Positions 25,344 to 32,441 of a stretch of 64,000 nt of DNA are shown here, in pieces. The stretch is taken from assembly GCF_000334915.1 (NCBI RefSeq), contig NZ_AMSF01000033.1, positions 62,001 to 126,000 on the forward strand. The letters are read 5' to 3'. The notes beneath the pieces are model-generated. The model was given only the letters and a program-made list of their open reading frames with translations, made no database searches and was not told the DNA's origin. Within the stretch, counting starts at the first letter, position 1; each line of letters opens with the position of its first letter. A program made the position numbers and the translations under genes. Source of the stretch: Dyella ginsengisoli LA-4 (GTDB lineage Bacteria > Pseudomonadota > Gammaproteobacteria > Xanthomonadales > Rhodanobacteraceae).

Positions 25344-26081
25344 ATGCCGGACACTGCCACCACTTTAGAGCTTGCGGACCAGTTGCTGAGCACCGCCCAG
25401 GCTCTGTTGGCGCGGATGCGTCCGGCACTCTCGGCGCCTGATCGGCCTCGGTGTGCCCTTTTCCTAACGATCGTGGAGCAATACGAGTCGGCTCTTCATC
25501 TGGCGCGGATCGGCCTGGTCACCCACAGCGCGGTCCACGTGCGCTCGATGCTGGAAGCCCTGGTGGCCATGACCCTGTTGGGCCAGGACAGTGGGTTCGT
25601 AGACCAGATGCGCTACGAGCGGCTCCGGGGCGAAAAGAAGGTCTACGAAAACGTGCTGGCCAACACCACGGGACTGCCGCCCGACCAGCGCGTGGACCTA
25701 GACGCGCGTCTGGCCGCATGTAAGGCCGCCTTCGATCCACTCCATGCCAAGGGCCTGCGGCCGCATGTGATCAGCAAGGATTTCAGCAAAGCGGGTTTCG
25801 AGGATTTGGCCGCGCCCTACGCCATGCTCTGCGGGTTTTCTCACAATGACCTGTTCGTCCTGGCCTACAGGCATCAGGGTGACCAGGGAATGACGTATCG
25901 CGCAGCGGTTGCCCCTGAGGTGGTGCTCACGATCATGTCCGCGGCCATGGTCACCCTGGTCGCCGCGGCGCAGCCTTTGGATGGGTTGGCTAAGTTCCCC
26001 GATGGGCATTTCGAGCAACACATCGGGGAGATGGACCGGCTCTTGGGTGTATTCCTGACCGCCAACGCTCAATCGGCCTGA
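25344..26081 (+). CDS. DUF5677 family protein
   Basis: 245 residues, almost entirely helical. The segment HVRSMLEALVAMTLLGQDSG (about 66-85) and the later DFSKAGFEDLAAPYAMLCGF with SHND (about 148-172) match the DUF5677 pattern. Members are often near defence or toxin genes; function undetermined. The start ATG 25344 begins the family-like region; the ribosome site is weak. The next gene starts 4 nt after its stop, so the two are one operon. The pair is bounded by terminators on both sides and lacks the element promoter design. Confidence 0.7.
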   Translation: MPDTATTLELADQLLSTAQALLARMRPALSAPDRPRCALFLTIVEQYESALHLARIGLVTHSAVHVRSMLEALVAMTLLGQDSGFVDQMRYERLRGEKKVYENVLANTTGLPPDQRVDLDARLAACKAAFDPLHAKGLRPHVISKDFSKAGFEDLAAPYAMLCGFSHNDLFVLAYRHQGDQGMTYRAAVAPEVVLTIMSAAMVTLVAAAQPLDGLAKFPDGHFEQHIGEMDRLLGVFLTANAQSA

Positions 26082-26085
26082 TGCC

Positions 26086-27495
26086 ATGGAACAGCTCCCC
26101 CAGTGCCTCTTCGATGTCTTCGCGCTCTCCCTGCCCCGCGGCTTGGGCTTCGGTGAGAACCCTCCCGTCAGTTCCTGGCGGAGTGATGATTGGATCACTG
26201 TCGGCGCGCTGACCATGAATGACACATCGAATAGGCATGGCGTCCTGGTCATGCGGCGCCGAGAAGACGAGGTGTGGGCCGTGCTCCGTTGGGACAAAGA
26301 TGCCTTCACCGAAGAGGAAGCCACGGCGATCCTGCGTCAGGCGTGCGATGAAAAGGCGGCTCGGCTTCCGATTCCACCTGGCACGAGGCGGCGCCCTTCA
26401 CTGGCTGACGTGAGCGGCAAAGAACCTAGCGGCATCTTTAAGCTGTTGGCGGAGCCCTGTCGGCATCGAGGGGCATGGATTCTCAATCAGTTGTATCTGG
26501 CCATGCCGAACCCGGATGAAAATTGGGCCAGCGACTGCCGCACTGACAATTTCCACACCCGGCTCTGGGAGGCGCTCTTGTTGGCCAGCTTCCGGGAGCA
26601 AGGGCTCCTCGTGACCCAGGATCACCCCTCGCCGGATTTCCACGTGTCCAACCGCAAGGGAGGTGAGGCGTGGGTCGAGGCGGTGACCGCCAACCCGGCT
26701 GAGCGCTACGACCACGCGAACGCCCAACAAGCCCCCATGCCACTGGATCGCCGCGAGCTCATGCTGGGCCCTGCGGCGGTTCGATTTGCTAAGACGATCA
26801 AGAGCAAGCTAGATAAGCGCTACGCCCACATGCCTCACGTTGCAGGGCGGCCCTTTGCAATCGCCCTCGCTGATTTCCACGCGCCTGGTTCCATGGTGTG
26901 GAGCCGGTCGGCGTTGATGGGTTATCTCTACGGGCTCTATGCCCACGAGGTTGAGGTGGAGGGCAAACGAGTGGCCGTGCCGGAAGATGTCGAGACGCTG
27001 ATGGGGGATCAGCGCATCCCTGCTGGACTCTTCATGACTCCTGCAGGTGAAGAGCTGTCCGCCGTGATCTTCTCGAACGCTGCAACGCTGTCCAAGCTCA
27101 GTCGAGTCCCGCGGTCGTTTGGCGGTCCGACTGAGGACTACCGCTATGTGCGCTTTGGCGAATTCGCGGACTTTTCACCAGGCGCGCTTCGCGGCATCCC
27201 GTTCTGCATGGACGTGAACAGCGATGAATACCGCGCGCTCTGGGAGCCCTATCCCTATGAGCCTTGGACGGCAGAGATGGAAGTCTTCCACAATCCACGC
27301 GCCAAACACCCGATCAATCCAGCACTATTCCCTGAGGCCGACCACTGGCTCCCAATCGACGGGGTCATGGATTGCAAGCGCTACTACAAGCACAGCATCC
27401 TCAAATCACGCACCCTGATTCTCCGAGCAAATCAACCGGTCCCGAAGGTCGAGGATCTGGTGTTTGAGGAGACCGACGACAGCGCCGATAGTTGA
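26086..27495 (+). CDS. Large cargo protein with PD-(D/E)XK-like segment
   Basis: 469 residues without signal or membrane segments. At about 170-205, LWEALLLASFREQGLLVTQD is followed by SPDFHVSNRKGGEAWVEAVT. This has the layout of a PD-(D/E)XK nuclease core (helix, Pro-Asp, strand, Glu-x-x), but the usual Lys is replaced, as in some inactive or atypical members. The C-terminal half (about 240-460) is unfamiliar. It is co-transcribed with the DUF5677 gene and followed by a terminator. Defence or toxin function is a hypothesis only. Confidence 0.6.
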   Translation: MEQLPQCLFDVFALSLPRGLGFGENPPVSSWRSDDWITVGALTMNDTSNRHGVLVMRRREDEVWAVLRWDKDAFTEEEATAILRQACDEKAARLPIPPGTRRRPSLADVSGKEPSGIFKLLAEPCRHRGAWILNQLYLAMPNPDENWASDCRTDNFHTRLWEALLLASFREQGLLVTQDHPSPDFHVSNRKGGEAWVEAVTANPAERYDHANAQQAPMPLDRRELMLGPAAVRFAKTIKSKLDKRYAHMPHVAGRPFAIALADFHAPGSMVWSRSALMGYLYGLYAHEVEVEGKRVAVPEDVETLMGDQRIPAGLFMTPAGEELSAVIFSNAATLSKLSRVPRSFGGPTEDYRYVRFGEFADFSPGALRGIPFCMDVNSDEYRALWEPYPYEPWTAEMEVFHNPRAKHPINPALFPEADHWLPIDGVMDCKRYYKHSILKSRTLILRANQPVPKVEDLVFEETDDSADS

Positions 27496-27520
27496 TCAGG
27501 CGGCACCGAGGTTAAAGACG

Positions 27521-27546
27521 AACGCCGCCCAGTGATGGGCGGCGTT
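27521..27546. terminator. Bidirectional terminator between cargo and 27.6 kb gene
   Basis: Perfect 10-bp stem AACGCCGCCC / GGGCGGCGTT with a 6-nt loop, followed by ATTCGTT; usable from both sides. Confidence 0.7.
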
Positions 27547-27558
27547 ATTCGTTGGTCG

Positions 27559-27759
27559 TCACTTGGCTGGGTAAGCGTAAGCGACGGCGCGACTGTAATC
27601 CCGGAGCAGTTCCGGGCGATACCAGTGCGCAGCGTCGCGGCGCCGGCCTTCTGCAAGCACCTTCTTCAGCGAGCGCCCTTTTAGCACCTCATCGTCCACG
27701 TGACGGCCTACGGCGATCAAACTACCGCGCGTTGCAAAATCGATGTTATTAGCGTTCAT
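27559..27759 (-). CDS. Small hypothetical protein
   Basis: 66 residues (starts MNANNIDFATRGSLIAVGRH), GAGGAG ribosome site, and a promoter of the element type (K) about 80 bp upstream. Charged and helical in the middle (LKGRSLKKVLAEGRRRDAAH). No family recognised. The AT-rich DNA upstream (27760-27930) contrasts with the rest of the element. Confidence 0.6.
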   Translation of the reverse strand: MNANNIDFATRGSLIAVGRHVDDEVLKGRSLKKVLAEGRRRDAAHWYRPELLRDYSRAVAYAYPAK

Positions 27760-27838
27760 GGTGTAACTCCTCTATTACAAATGATGGACTGATGGACTTG
27801 CATTAAGGATCTCACAGCCGTGAATATCCTTAATTAAA

Positions 27839-27866
27839 AATCTAGGGATAAAAACATCTTCGTCAA
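27839..27866 (-). promoter_or_regulatory. Element promoter K
   Basis: Minus strand: -35 TTGACG (27861-27866), 16-bp spacer, -10 TAGATT (27839-27844). The six bases upstream of the -35 match promoter I, but the TGATCGAC box itself is not conserved. Confidence 0.5.
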
Positions 27867-27926
27867 TCGCATATCAGACTAGATATTCAAGAAATGCGAA
27901 GCAAATCACAATTATTCGATTATCAA

Positions 27927-28172
27927 TTACGTGATTTCGCGCTCGCGCTGCTGCCAATAGCGCGCACGAATTACGGGGGCAGTCACTCGCTCCAGCTCCG
28001 CTGCAATCCCCCGCCGAAACCGCTCGATGACGCCCTCAATTTGGTCCGATGGGATCCACTCGATCCAGAACCCCTCCTGGTTCGCGCTGTAGCCAAGCAA
28101 GTAGCCGCTCTGGTGCGGTTCGAGACGAAGGCCGACTTCTTTGCCAGCTTCAATGATGTCGGATGGGCTCAT
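27927..28172 (-). CDS. Small hypothetical protein after pilin
   Basis: 81 residues, start 28172 overlapping the pilin stop (ATGA). Soluble alpha/beta composition (YLLGYSANQEGFWIEWIP, then IEGVIERFRRGIAAELERV). No family recognised; co-translated with the prepilin. Confidence 0.6.
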   Translation of the reverse strand: MSPSDIIEAGKEVGLRLEPHQSGYLLGYSANQEGFWIEWIPSDQIEGVIERFRRGIAAELERVTAPVIRARYWQQREREIT

Positions 28173-28786
28173 GCTTGCGGCTCCGAAGGGCAGTAGGTGG
28201 GGTTCACGATGCCTTTCGCACGTGCGTCAACGCATTGCGCGTCTGCGTAGTGGAAGATGGGCTGCTTCGAGTAGCCTGGCCGCGGACCACCGTAAGACTG
28301 CGCGATCAGGGTGTGGGTGCCGCTGGTGCAGAGCTTGGTCGCGTCCGCTGCTTCGGTGACTTCCTGGCCATCTACGTAGACGTGGGTCCAGCGCCCGGCT
28401 TCAGCACCGGCGATGCGCTGGCAGACATCAGCAGGAAGAGTGTCGAGCTCGACTTGCCAGCCATCAGCGGGCATCCCGCCGAGATTCGCGTTAGCGAGCG
28501 AGAGGGCGCCCCAGGCGGTGCTGTGCCAGTTGCCGGAGCCGTCTTGCAGCCAGCCCTGTTGCGAGGCCGTGTAGGCGGCGAGGTCAGAGAAGTTTTGGCG
28601 CGATGCGTAGGCGGTCGTGACGGCGTCATGGAGGTGATCTAAGCGGCTGATCTCTTGCTCAGCGCTTGCAGCGCCGGAAGCCGGGGAGAAGACGGCGACT
28701 GAGGCGGTCGTCAGAGCGAGGCCCAGGGCCAAGGCCAGGATCGTTTCGAAAAGACCGAAGCCGGTGGAAGAAGATGGGGTTTTCAT
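28169..28786 (-). CDS. Type IV prepilin, PilS-like (second copy)
   Basis: 205 residues. The leader MKTPSSSTG is followed by FGLFETILALALGLALTTAS: a G/F processing site, Glu +5 and a hydrophobic helix. The globular domain keeps the pilin C-terminal pattern THVYVDGQEVTEAADATKLC, equivalent to the VYTNG...C of the prepilin at 3355-3933. Two divergent pilins 25 kb apart on one element may be major and minor subunits of one pilus. GGAGATC ribosome site; promoter F and a palindrome lie upstream. Confidence 0.8.
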   Translation of the reverse strand: MKTPSSSTGFGLFETILALALGLALTTASVAVFSPASGAASAEQEISRLDHLHDAVTTAYASRQNFSDLAAYTASQQGWLQDGSGNWHSTAWGALSLANANLGGMPADGWQVELDTLPADVCQRIAGAEAGRWTHVYVDGQEVTEAADATKLCTSGTHTLIAQSYGGPRPGYSKQPIFHYADAQCVDARAKGIVNPTYCPSEPQA

Positions 28787-28808
28787 AGTGATCTCCAGTG
28801 TGATTAAG

Positions 28809-28824
28809 GGGGTTCTGCAACCCC
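28809..28824 (-). promoter_or_regulatory. Palindrome downstream of promoter F
   Basis: GGGGTT-CTGC-AACCCC, 12 bp after the -10 of promoter F and before the pilin ATG. Confidence 0.5.
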
Positions 28825-28835
28825 TCTATATAATC

Positions 28836-28877
28836 AACGTAGGCCGAATTTCGGCGTCGTCAATAGCACGTCGATCA
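28836..28877 (-). promoter_or_regulatory. Element promoter F (pilin)
   Basis: Minus strand: TGATCGAC box (28870-28877), 6-bp gap, -35 TTGACG (28858-28863), 16-bp spacer, -10 TACGTT (28836-28841). Confidence 0.65.
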
Positions 28878-29296
28878 CTGTCGATCAGGGCATTGCAGAG
28901 AAAAGGTCCGAAATGATGTCTAACGCAACTTCGTCAATGGCGATGATGCGGCGCGAAGCGCCCTGCCCTGCTTTTCACCCACCCACTGACGGGCTTTTGT
29001 GCTTTTTTCGCTCTTCCCGGTTTTTGCTTTTGATGTTTTCCAATCTCCCGCCGAAAGGGCGAAGAGCGGGAAGAGCGGAAAAGCTCTATAGCCCGGCTCC
29101 GCCGGGCCTGACGGAGAAGATCGGGCCGGGCCTAAGCCCGGCGCTGTGGCTCGTGCTGTTCACCACCCATGAATAAAGAGTCCGCCGCGCCACCGCGCGG
29201 CGTCTTCTATCTAGGGTTTCTAAAAAGCTCTTTTCTAAAAGCTTTTATCTGCAAACCCGGAAACCCGCGCCGCACAAGGGTTTGGAGGGGGTGACC
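28878..29296. other. Hairpin-rich, partly AT-rich region of the replication origin
   Basis: No supported gene. Contains a perfect 11-bp inverted repeat CGCTCTTCCCG (29009-29019) / CGGGAAGAGCG (29067-29077), then three GC-rich hairpins (29092-29108, 29123-29140, 29184-29201) and an AT-rich tract (29222-29252). Together with the iterons to its right it is the likely oriV. An open frame at 28913-29176 looks non-coding in composition. Confidence 0.5.
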
Positions 29297-29426
29297 ATCC
29301 CACTTATTGCCCCCTCCTGATCCCAGTTATTGCCCCTCCCCCATCCCACTTATTGCCCCTCCGTATCCCACTTATTGCCCCTCCGTATCCCACTTATTGC
29401 CCCCCTTTTATCCGAGTTATTGCCCC
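29297..29426. repeat. Six iterons of a plasmid replication origin
   Basis: Six 17-bp direct repeats of ATCCCACTTATTGCCCC (with one or two changes) start at 29297, 29320, 29343, 29365, 29387 and 29410, a period of 22-23 bp or about two helical turns. They lie directly before the TrfA-like gene, as initiator-binding iterons do. The last copy ends 20 bp before the initiator promoter, so the initiator probably also represses itself. Confidence 0.9.
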
Positions 29427-29446
29427 CCCTCATGCGTCTAGGGGGC

Positions 29447-29474
29447 TTGCCAAGATCAGATTTTTCGCTAGAAA
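29447..29474 (+). promoter_or_regulatory. Promoter of the replication initiator
   Basis: -35 TTGCCA (29447-29452), 16-bp spacer, -10 TAGAAA (29469-29474). The expected start near 29481 rules out the ATG at 29476 and favours ATG 29515. Confidence 0.5.
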
Positions 29475-29514
29475 AATGGCGAAGGCATGTGGCCTTCATG
29501 CAGAAGGCCCCGCC

Positions 29515-30519
29515 ATGTATCGCCCCGCTCATCAATCGCCTGGCATCTCCCGCTTCGCTCCGCCTCCGCAGATCGCTCGCGCTCGCTATAGCCCGGATGG
29601 CCCCAGCTTTGAGCAGCAGCGCGTGGCGACGCTTCAGTCCGCGCGAGCACCGCAACCGCAATCTGGCCTACCGCTGGCGTTCGTCAGATCCGCACTCTTC
29701 GCAGTCAGCGACACCGGCACGCATCTGAAGCGTGAGCGTCTGCCCGTAGGCCCTTTGGCCGGCTCCCAGGCGCGCGCTGACGAGCCAACGCTGGTCTACA
29801 CGGGCCCGCGCCTGGGTCAGCAGCACGCGCTCGTGTGGCAAGCGCTGATGACCCTCTCGATCCGCCGCAAATGTGCGGATCCGAGCTTCGGCGAGGAGCT
29901 GGTCATCAGCCGACGCGACATCCTCGAAGTGCTGGGCTGGAAGAGCACCAGCAGCGCCGCCCGTTCGTGGGTCTGGTCTTTGCTCCTGGACCTTCAAGGA
30001 GCCATCCTCGAACTTCGCACGCCTCGACACACGTTCTCTCAATCGCTGATCAGTAGCATCGAAGTGGACGAGGTCACGGGCCGCATGAAGATCCAGATCC
30101 CAGATCGGGCTTTAGCTCTACTCACCGATGAAGTCGCCTGCATCGACTTGACTCGCAAGCGCTCGCTGGGCAGGGACCCGCTTACCCTTTGGCTGCACGA
30201 CTTCATCAGCAGCCAGCATAACGACCCGTCGCGCATGATCCCCTGGGCCGTCGATGCGCTTCGCACGCTCTCTGGCAGCACCAAGCCGCTCTCGAAGTTC
30301 CGCGCTTCGCTGAAGAAAGCGGCGGCAGCACTGACGACATGTGAGAGCCCGCTGCTAACGAAATGGCGGATCGACGATCAAGACCGGCTCGTCTACACGA
30401 AGACCAAGACCAGAGTCGTCTTCCTGCCCGCGCCTGCGCTTGAGGTTCAGGAAGCGAAGTCGAAGCAACAGCAGGCATGGGAGGCGGCGAGAGACCAGCG
30501 CGAGCGGATCATCCTGTGA
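29515..30519 (+). CDS. trfA: TrfA-like plasmid replication initiator
   Basis: 334 residues. The segment PLAFVRSALFAVSD (about 60-73) is the hallmark start of the TrfA family; LVYTGPRLGQQHALVWQALM and ISRRDILEVLGW with RSWVWSLLLDLQGAILEL (about 100-170) fit the winged-helix domains. It would bind the iterons just upstream and load the host helicase. ATG 29515 is preferred over 29476 because of the promoter position; AGAAGG lies upstream. A hairpin terminator follows 7 bp after the stop. Confidence 0.85.
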   Translation: MYRPAHQSPGISRFAPPPQIARARYSPDGPSFEQQRVATLQSARAPQPQSGLPLAFVRSALFAVSDTGTHLKRERLPVGPLAGSQARADEPTLVYTGPRLGQQHALVWQALMTLSIRRKCADPSFGEELVISRRDILEVLGWKSTSSAARSWVWSLLLDLQGAILELRTPRHTFSQSLISSIEVDEVTGRMKIQIPDRALALLTDEVACIDLTRKRSLGRDPLTLWLHDFISSQHNDPSRMIPWAVDALRTLSGSTKPLSKFRASLKKAAAALTTCESPLLTKWRIDDQDRLVYTKTKTRVVFLPAPALEVQEAKSKQQQAWEAARDQRERIIL

Positions 30520-30526
30520 AAGAAAA

Positions 30527-30545
30527 GGGCGCCCCGAGGGCGCCC
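30527..30545. terminator. Terminator between trfA and the 30.6 kb gene
   Basis: Stem GGGCGCC / GGCGCCC with a 5-nt loop; on the minus strand it is followed by CTTTTCTTTC, so it best serves the minus-strand gene. Confidence 0.65.
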
Positions 30546-30579
30546 ATTGCCTTCATCCAGGAGCTCAACTAGGAACTGG

Positions 30580-30915
30580 TCAGTGCTTGGTGGATTGGGC
30601 GGCTTCCGCCGCGGTGGCTTCGTTGATGCGGGCCACCAAGGTTTCAAAGGTCGCCTCCACCTGTTCCGGCTTCGCCCCGCGCATGAGGGTTGCAAAGATA
30701 CTGACCTCATAGATGACGTGTGAAATCACTTCGGCGTGATCCAGACCCTTCATCTCAGTCATGTCGTAGCCGATGCCCTGTTTCTTGCGGTCGTCGTTCG
30801 TCTTCAACTCGAAAACGGGCACCGCCTCACGTGGGAGCTGGGGCCATTCATTCTGAGCAAATCGCCAGGCGCGTTGGGTCAGCTCAGCGAGGTAGTCAAA
30901 GGTGATCGTATTCAT
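30580..30915 (-). CDS. Hypothetical protein
   Basis: 111 residues, soluble and helical (YLAELTQRAWRFAQNEWPQL, about 8-27; VEATFETLVARINEATAAEA). It has its own element-type promoter (H) with box and palindrome, and a terminator behind it, so it is a single-gene unit. No family recognised. Confidence 0.65.
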   Translation of the reverse strand: MNTITFDYLAELTQRAWRFAQNEWPQLPREAVPVFELKTNDDRKKQGIGYDMTEMKGLDHAEVISHVIYEVSIFATLMRGAKPEQVEATFETLVARINEATAAEAAQSTKH

Positions 30916-30940
30916 GAGTGTCTCCTTGTGGGTTTAAGAA

Positions 30941-30960
30941 GAGGGGTTGCATAACCCCTC
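30941..30960 (-). promoter_or_regulatory. Palindrome downstream of promoter H
   Basis: Perfect GAGGGGTT-GCAT-AACCCCTC, 11 bp after the -10. Best-conserved copy of this element palindrome. Confidence 0.55.
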
Positions 30961-30970
30961 TATGATTTTC

Positions 30971-31022
30971 AATTTAGGCCGCATTTGAGATCTGTCAACG
31001 GCCCAAAACCGTCAGTCGATCA
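30971..31022 (-). promoter_or_regulatory. Element promoter H
   Basis: Minus strand: TGATCGAC box (31015-31022), 16-bp gap, -35 TTGACA (30993-30998), 16-bp spacer, -10 TAAATT (30971-30976). The -35 is consensus. Confidence 0.65.
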
Positions 31023-31055
31023 TGACTTGGCATGCCTTCTCGCAGAGTTGGGTAA

Positions 31056-31074
31056 AACGCTCTGGGCGCGTTGA
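31056..31074. repeat. AACGCYCTGGGCGCG repeat, copy 1
   Basis: AACGCTCTGGGCGCGTTGA, upstream of promoter H. The core CGCYCnGGGCG is near-palindromic. Two further copies lie at 31650 and 32329. Confidence 0.5.
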
Positions 31075-31084
31075 GGTCGCTGTG

Positions 31085-31561
31085 TCAGCGCCGCTTACTC
31101 CTGTGCGCCCGCCGTTTTTTCAACGGAAGCCAGTTCATTGGCTGAAGGCACGGAAGCGGCGCAACGCGGAACCGTCCTTCGAAAACACCCAAGCACCCCT
31201 CTCGCGTGTAGATGTAAACAGCCAGGGGCTTTCCGTGACTTTCGCGGCCAACGTTATGGTCCGAGTTCCGCGCGTCAATGATGGCCACGAAGGGGCAAAC
31301 CGTCCCGTCATCAAACAGGATTTCGTAAGCATCGTGGACCCCCAAGTAGCCGCGCGTCACCGCGATGTTTTCAGCGGTCAACATTTCGGCCAGGGCGTTG
31401 GTCTGATTGTCAGGAATGAGGATGCGCAAGGCCCCCGCATTCCAACTAGCGAAGATGAAGCCCGCTTGCGCGTTTTCGGTATCGTAGTAATTGGTTTCCA
31501 TGAGTTCGGGCCCATGGTTGATCACCAGAATGTGGTTCGTCGTCTCGCTCGGATTGAACAT
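31085..31561 (-). CDS. Hypothetical protein, paralogous leader with 32.2 kb gene
   Basis: 158 residues, start 31561 with AGGAGAAAA upstream. Soluble alpha/beta body (ILVINHGPELMETNYYD, about 11-27; AYEILFDDGTVCPFVAIIDA) and a basic tail ending KKRRAHRSKRR. Its upstream region is nearly the same as that of the gene starting at 32236 (a shared TTTGGGCATGACTTCCCCGT block just before the ribosome site), although the proteins are not alike. No family recognised. Confidence 0.65.
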   Translation of the reverse strand: MFNPSETTNHILVINHGPELMETNYYDTENAQAGFIFASWNAGALRILIPDNQTNALAEMLTAENIAVTRGYLGVHDAYEILFDDGTVCPFVAIIDARNSDHNVGRESHGKPLAVYIYTREGCLGVFEGRFRVAPLPCLQPMNWLPLKKRRAHRSKRR

Positions 31562-31649
31562 GGCTTTTCTCCTAGATTTGGGCATGACTTCCCCGTCACC
31601 GCGCGAGGCAGCTTTTGGGGGGTCGGTTGTTGGGAGGGTTTAAGGGATC

Positions 31650-31670
31650 AACGCCCTGGGCGCGTTGAGA
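31650..31670. repeat. AACGCYCTGGGCGCG repeat, copy 2
   Basis: AACGCCCTGGGCGCGTTGAG, about 90 bp upstream of the gene starting at 31561. Confidence 0.5.
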
Positions 31671-31705
31671 GATGCGGAGGTGCAACGGTCACTTACGAAC
31701 GAAAT

Positions 31706-32236
31706 TCAGCCCTGTTCGACATAGATCGGCAGATCGTAAAGCTGCCCGTCCCGATCAAGATTGAGCCAGTCGGCGCCATGAGCGACAGCCATCCGGATCA
31801 GGCCAGCCAAGCCTTCGCTCACGCCTTCCAGCTCCACATCCCACGCCGCCGCGACTTCGGCTTCTGTGGCGTCCGCGGGAAGACCCACGTTGAGGTTCAC
31901 CAAGGCGTTGCAGTCACCCCAAGTGACTTGCCCGTGGAAGTTGCCAATGCGGATGCCCGGGTTGCTGGCCATGGCTTCAAGGGCTTCGAGCTCGTGCTGG
32001 GGCACGTGAGCGAAGCTGGCATCCAGCATCACGCGCAGAAAGGGGTGCTCTTCGTAGTGGTTGCCGAAGCCATCAAAGGTCTTGCCGAGCCCATCGAGCA
32101 GCACCCGAATGGGCACCTGGTCCTGTAAAGCCAGGCAAAGCGATTCCAGGGCATCGCGGAAAACGTTGTCGAAAATCTCGCCGGAGGGAATGGCGCGATC
32201 AATGGCGTCTTGAAGGGTGTCGTGAAGATAGGACAT
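31706..32236 (-). CDS. Hypothetical acidic protein
   Basis: 176 residues, start 32236 with GAGGAGAAA upstream. Acidic and mostly helical (MSYLHDTLQDAIDRAIPSGE, then DNVFRDALESLCLALQDQVP, about 24-43), with no signal peptide. It shares its leader sequence with the gene at 31085-31561 and the same repeat further upstream. No family recognised. Confidence 0.65.
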   Translation of the reverse strand: MSYLHDTLQDAIDRAIPSGEIFDNVFRDALESLCLALQDQVPIRVLLDGLGKTFDGFGNHYEEHPFLRVMLDASFAHVPQHELEALEAMASNPGIRIGNFHGQVTWGDCNALVNLNVGLPADATEAEVAAAWDVELEGVSEGLAGLIRMAVAHGADWLNLDRDGQLYDLPIYVEQG

Positions 32237-32328
32237 GCGTTTCTCCTCGGGTTTGGGCATGACTTCCCCGTCACCGCTGTTCACTGCGATGAGGTGGGTC
32301 GTCGGTTGGTTAGGAAGTGCGGATCCCA

Positions 32329-32349
32329 ACGCCCCGGGCGCGCTGAGAT
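32329..32349. repeat. AACGCYCTGGGCGCG repeat, copy 3
   Basis: AACGCCCCGGGCGCGCTGAG, about 95 bp upstream of the gene starting at 32236, the same distance as copy 2 from its gene. Confidence 0.5.
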
Positions 32350-32441
32350 AGGTCGGCTGAGACCTGTAGATACAATGCGCCGACCTCAGACTTGAAACAA
32401 GCCCAAGTCATTGTTACGTTTATATTTTTTCACGTTCCAGG

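Noticed and set aside
25344..26081. R-x5-H pair in the DUF5677 protein considered as a HEPN RNase motif
   Set aside because: The polar residue normally following the Arg is missing and the context matches the conserved DUF5677 helix instead.
28913..29176. Open frame of 87 codons in the origin region
   Set aside because: It spans hairpins and low-complexity DNA, has no ribosome site and no protein-like composition.
29247..29255. TTATCTGCA considered as a DnaA box
   Set aside because: Two mismatches to TTATCCACA; too weak to claim, although its position near the iterons is suggestive.
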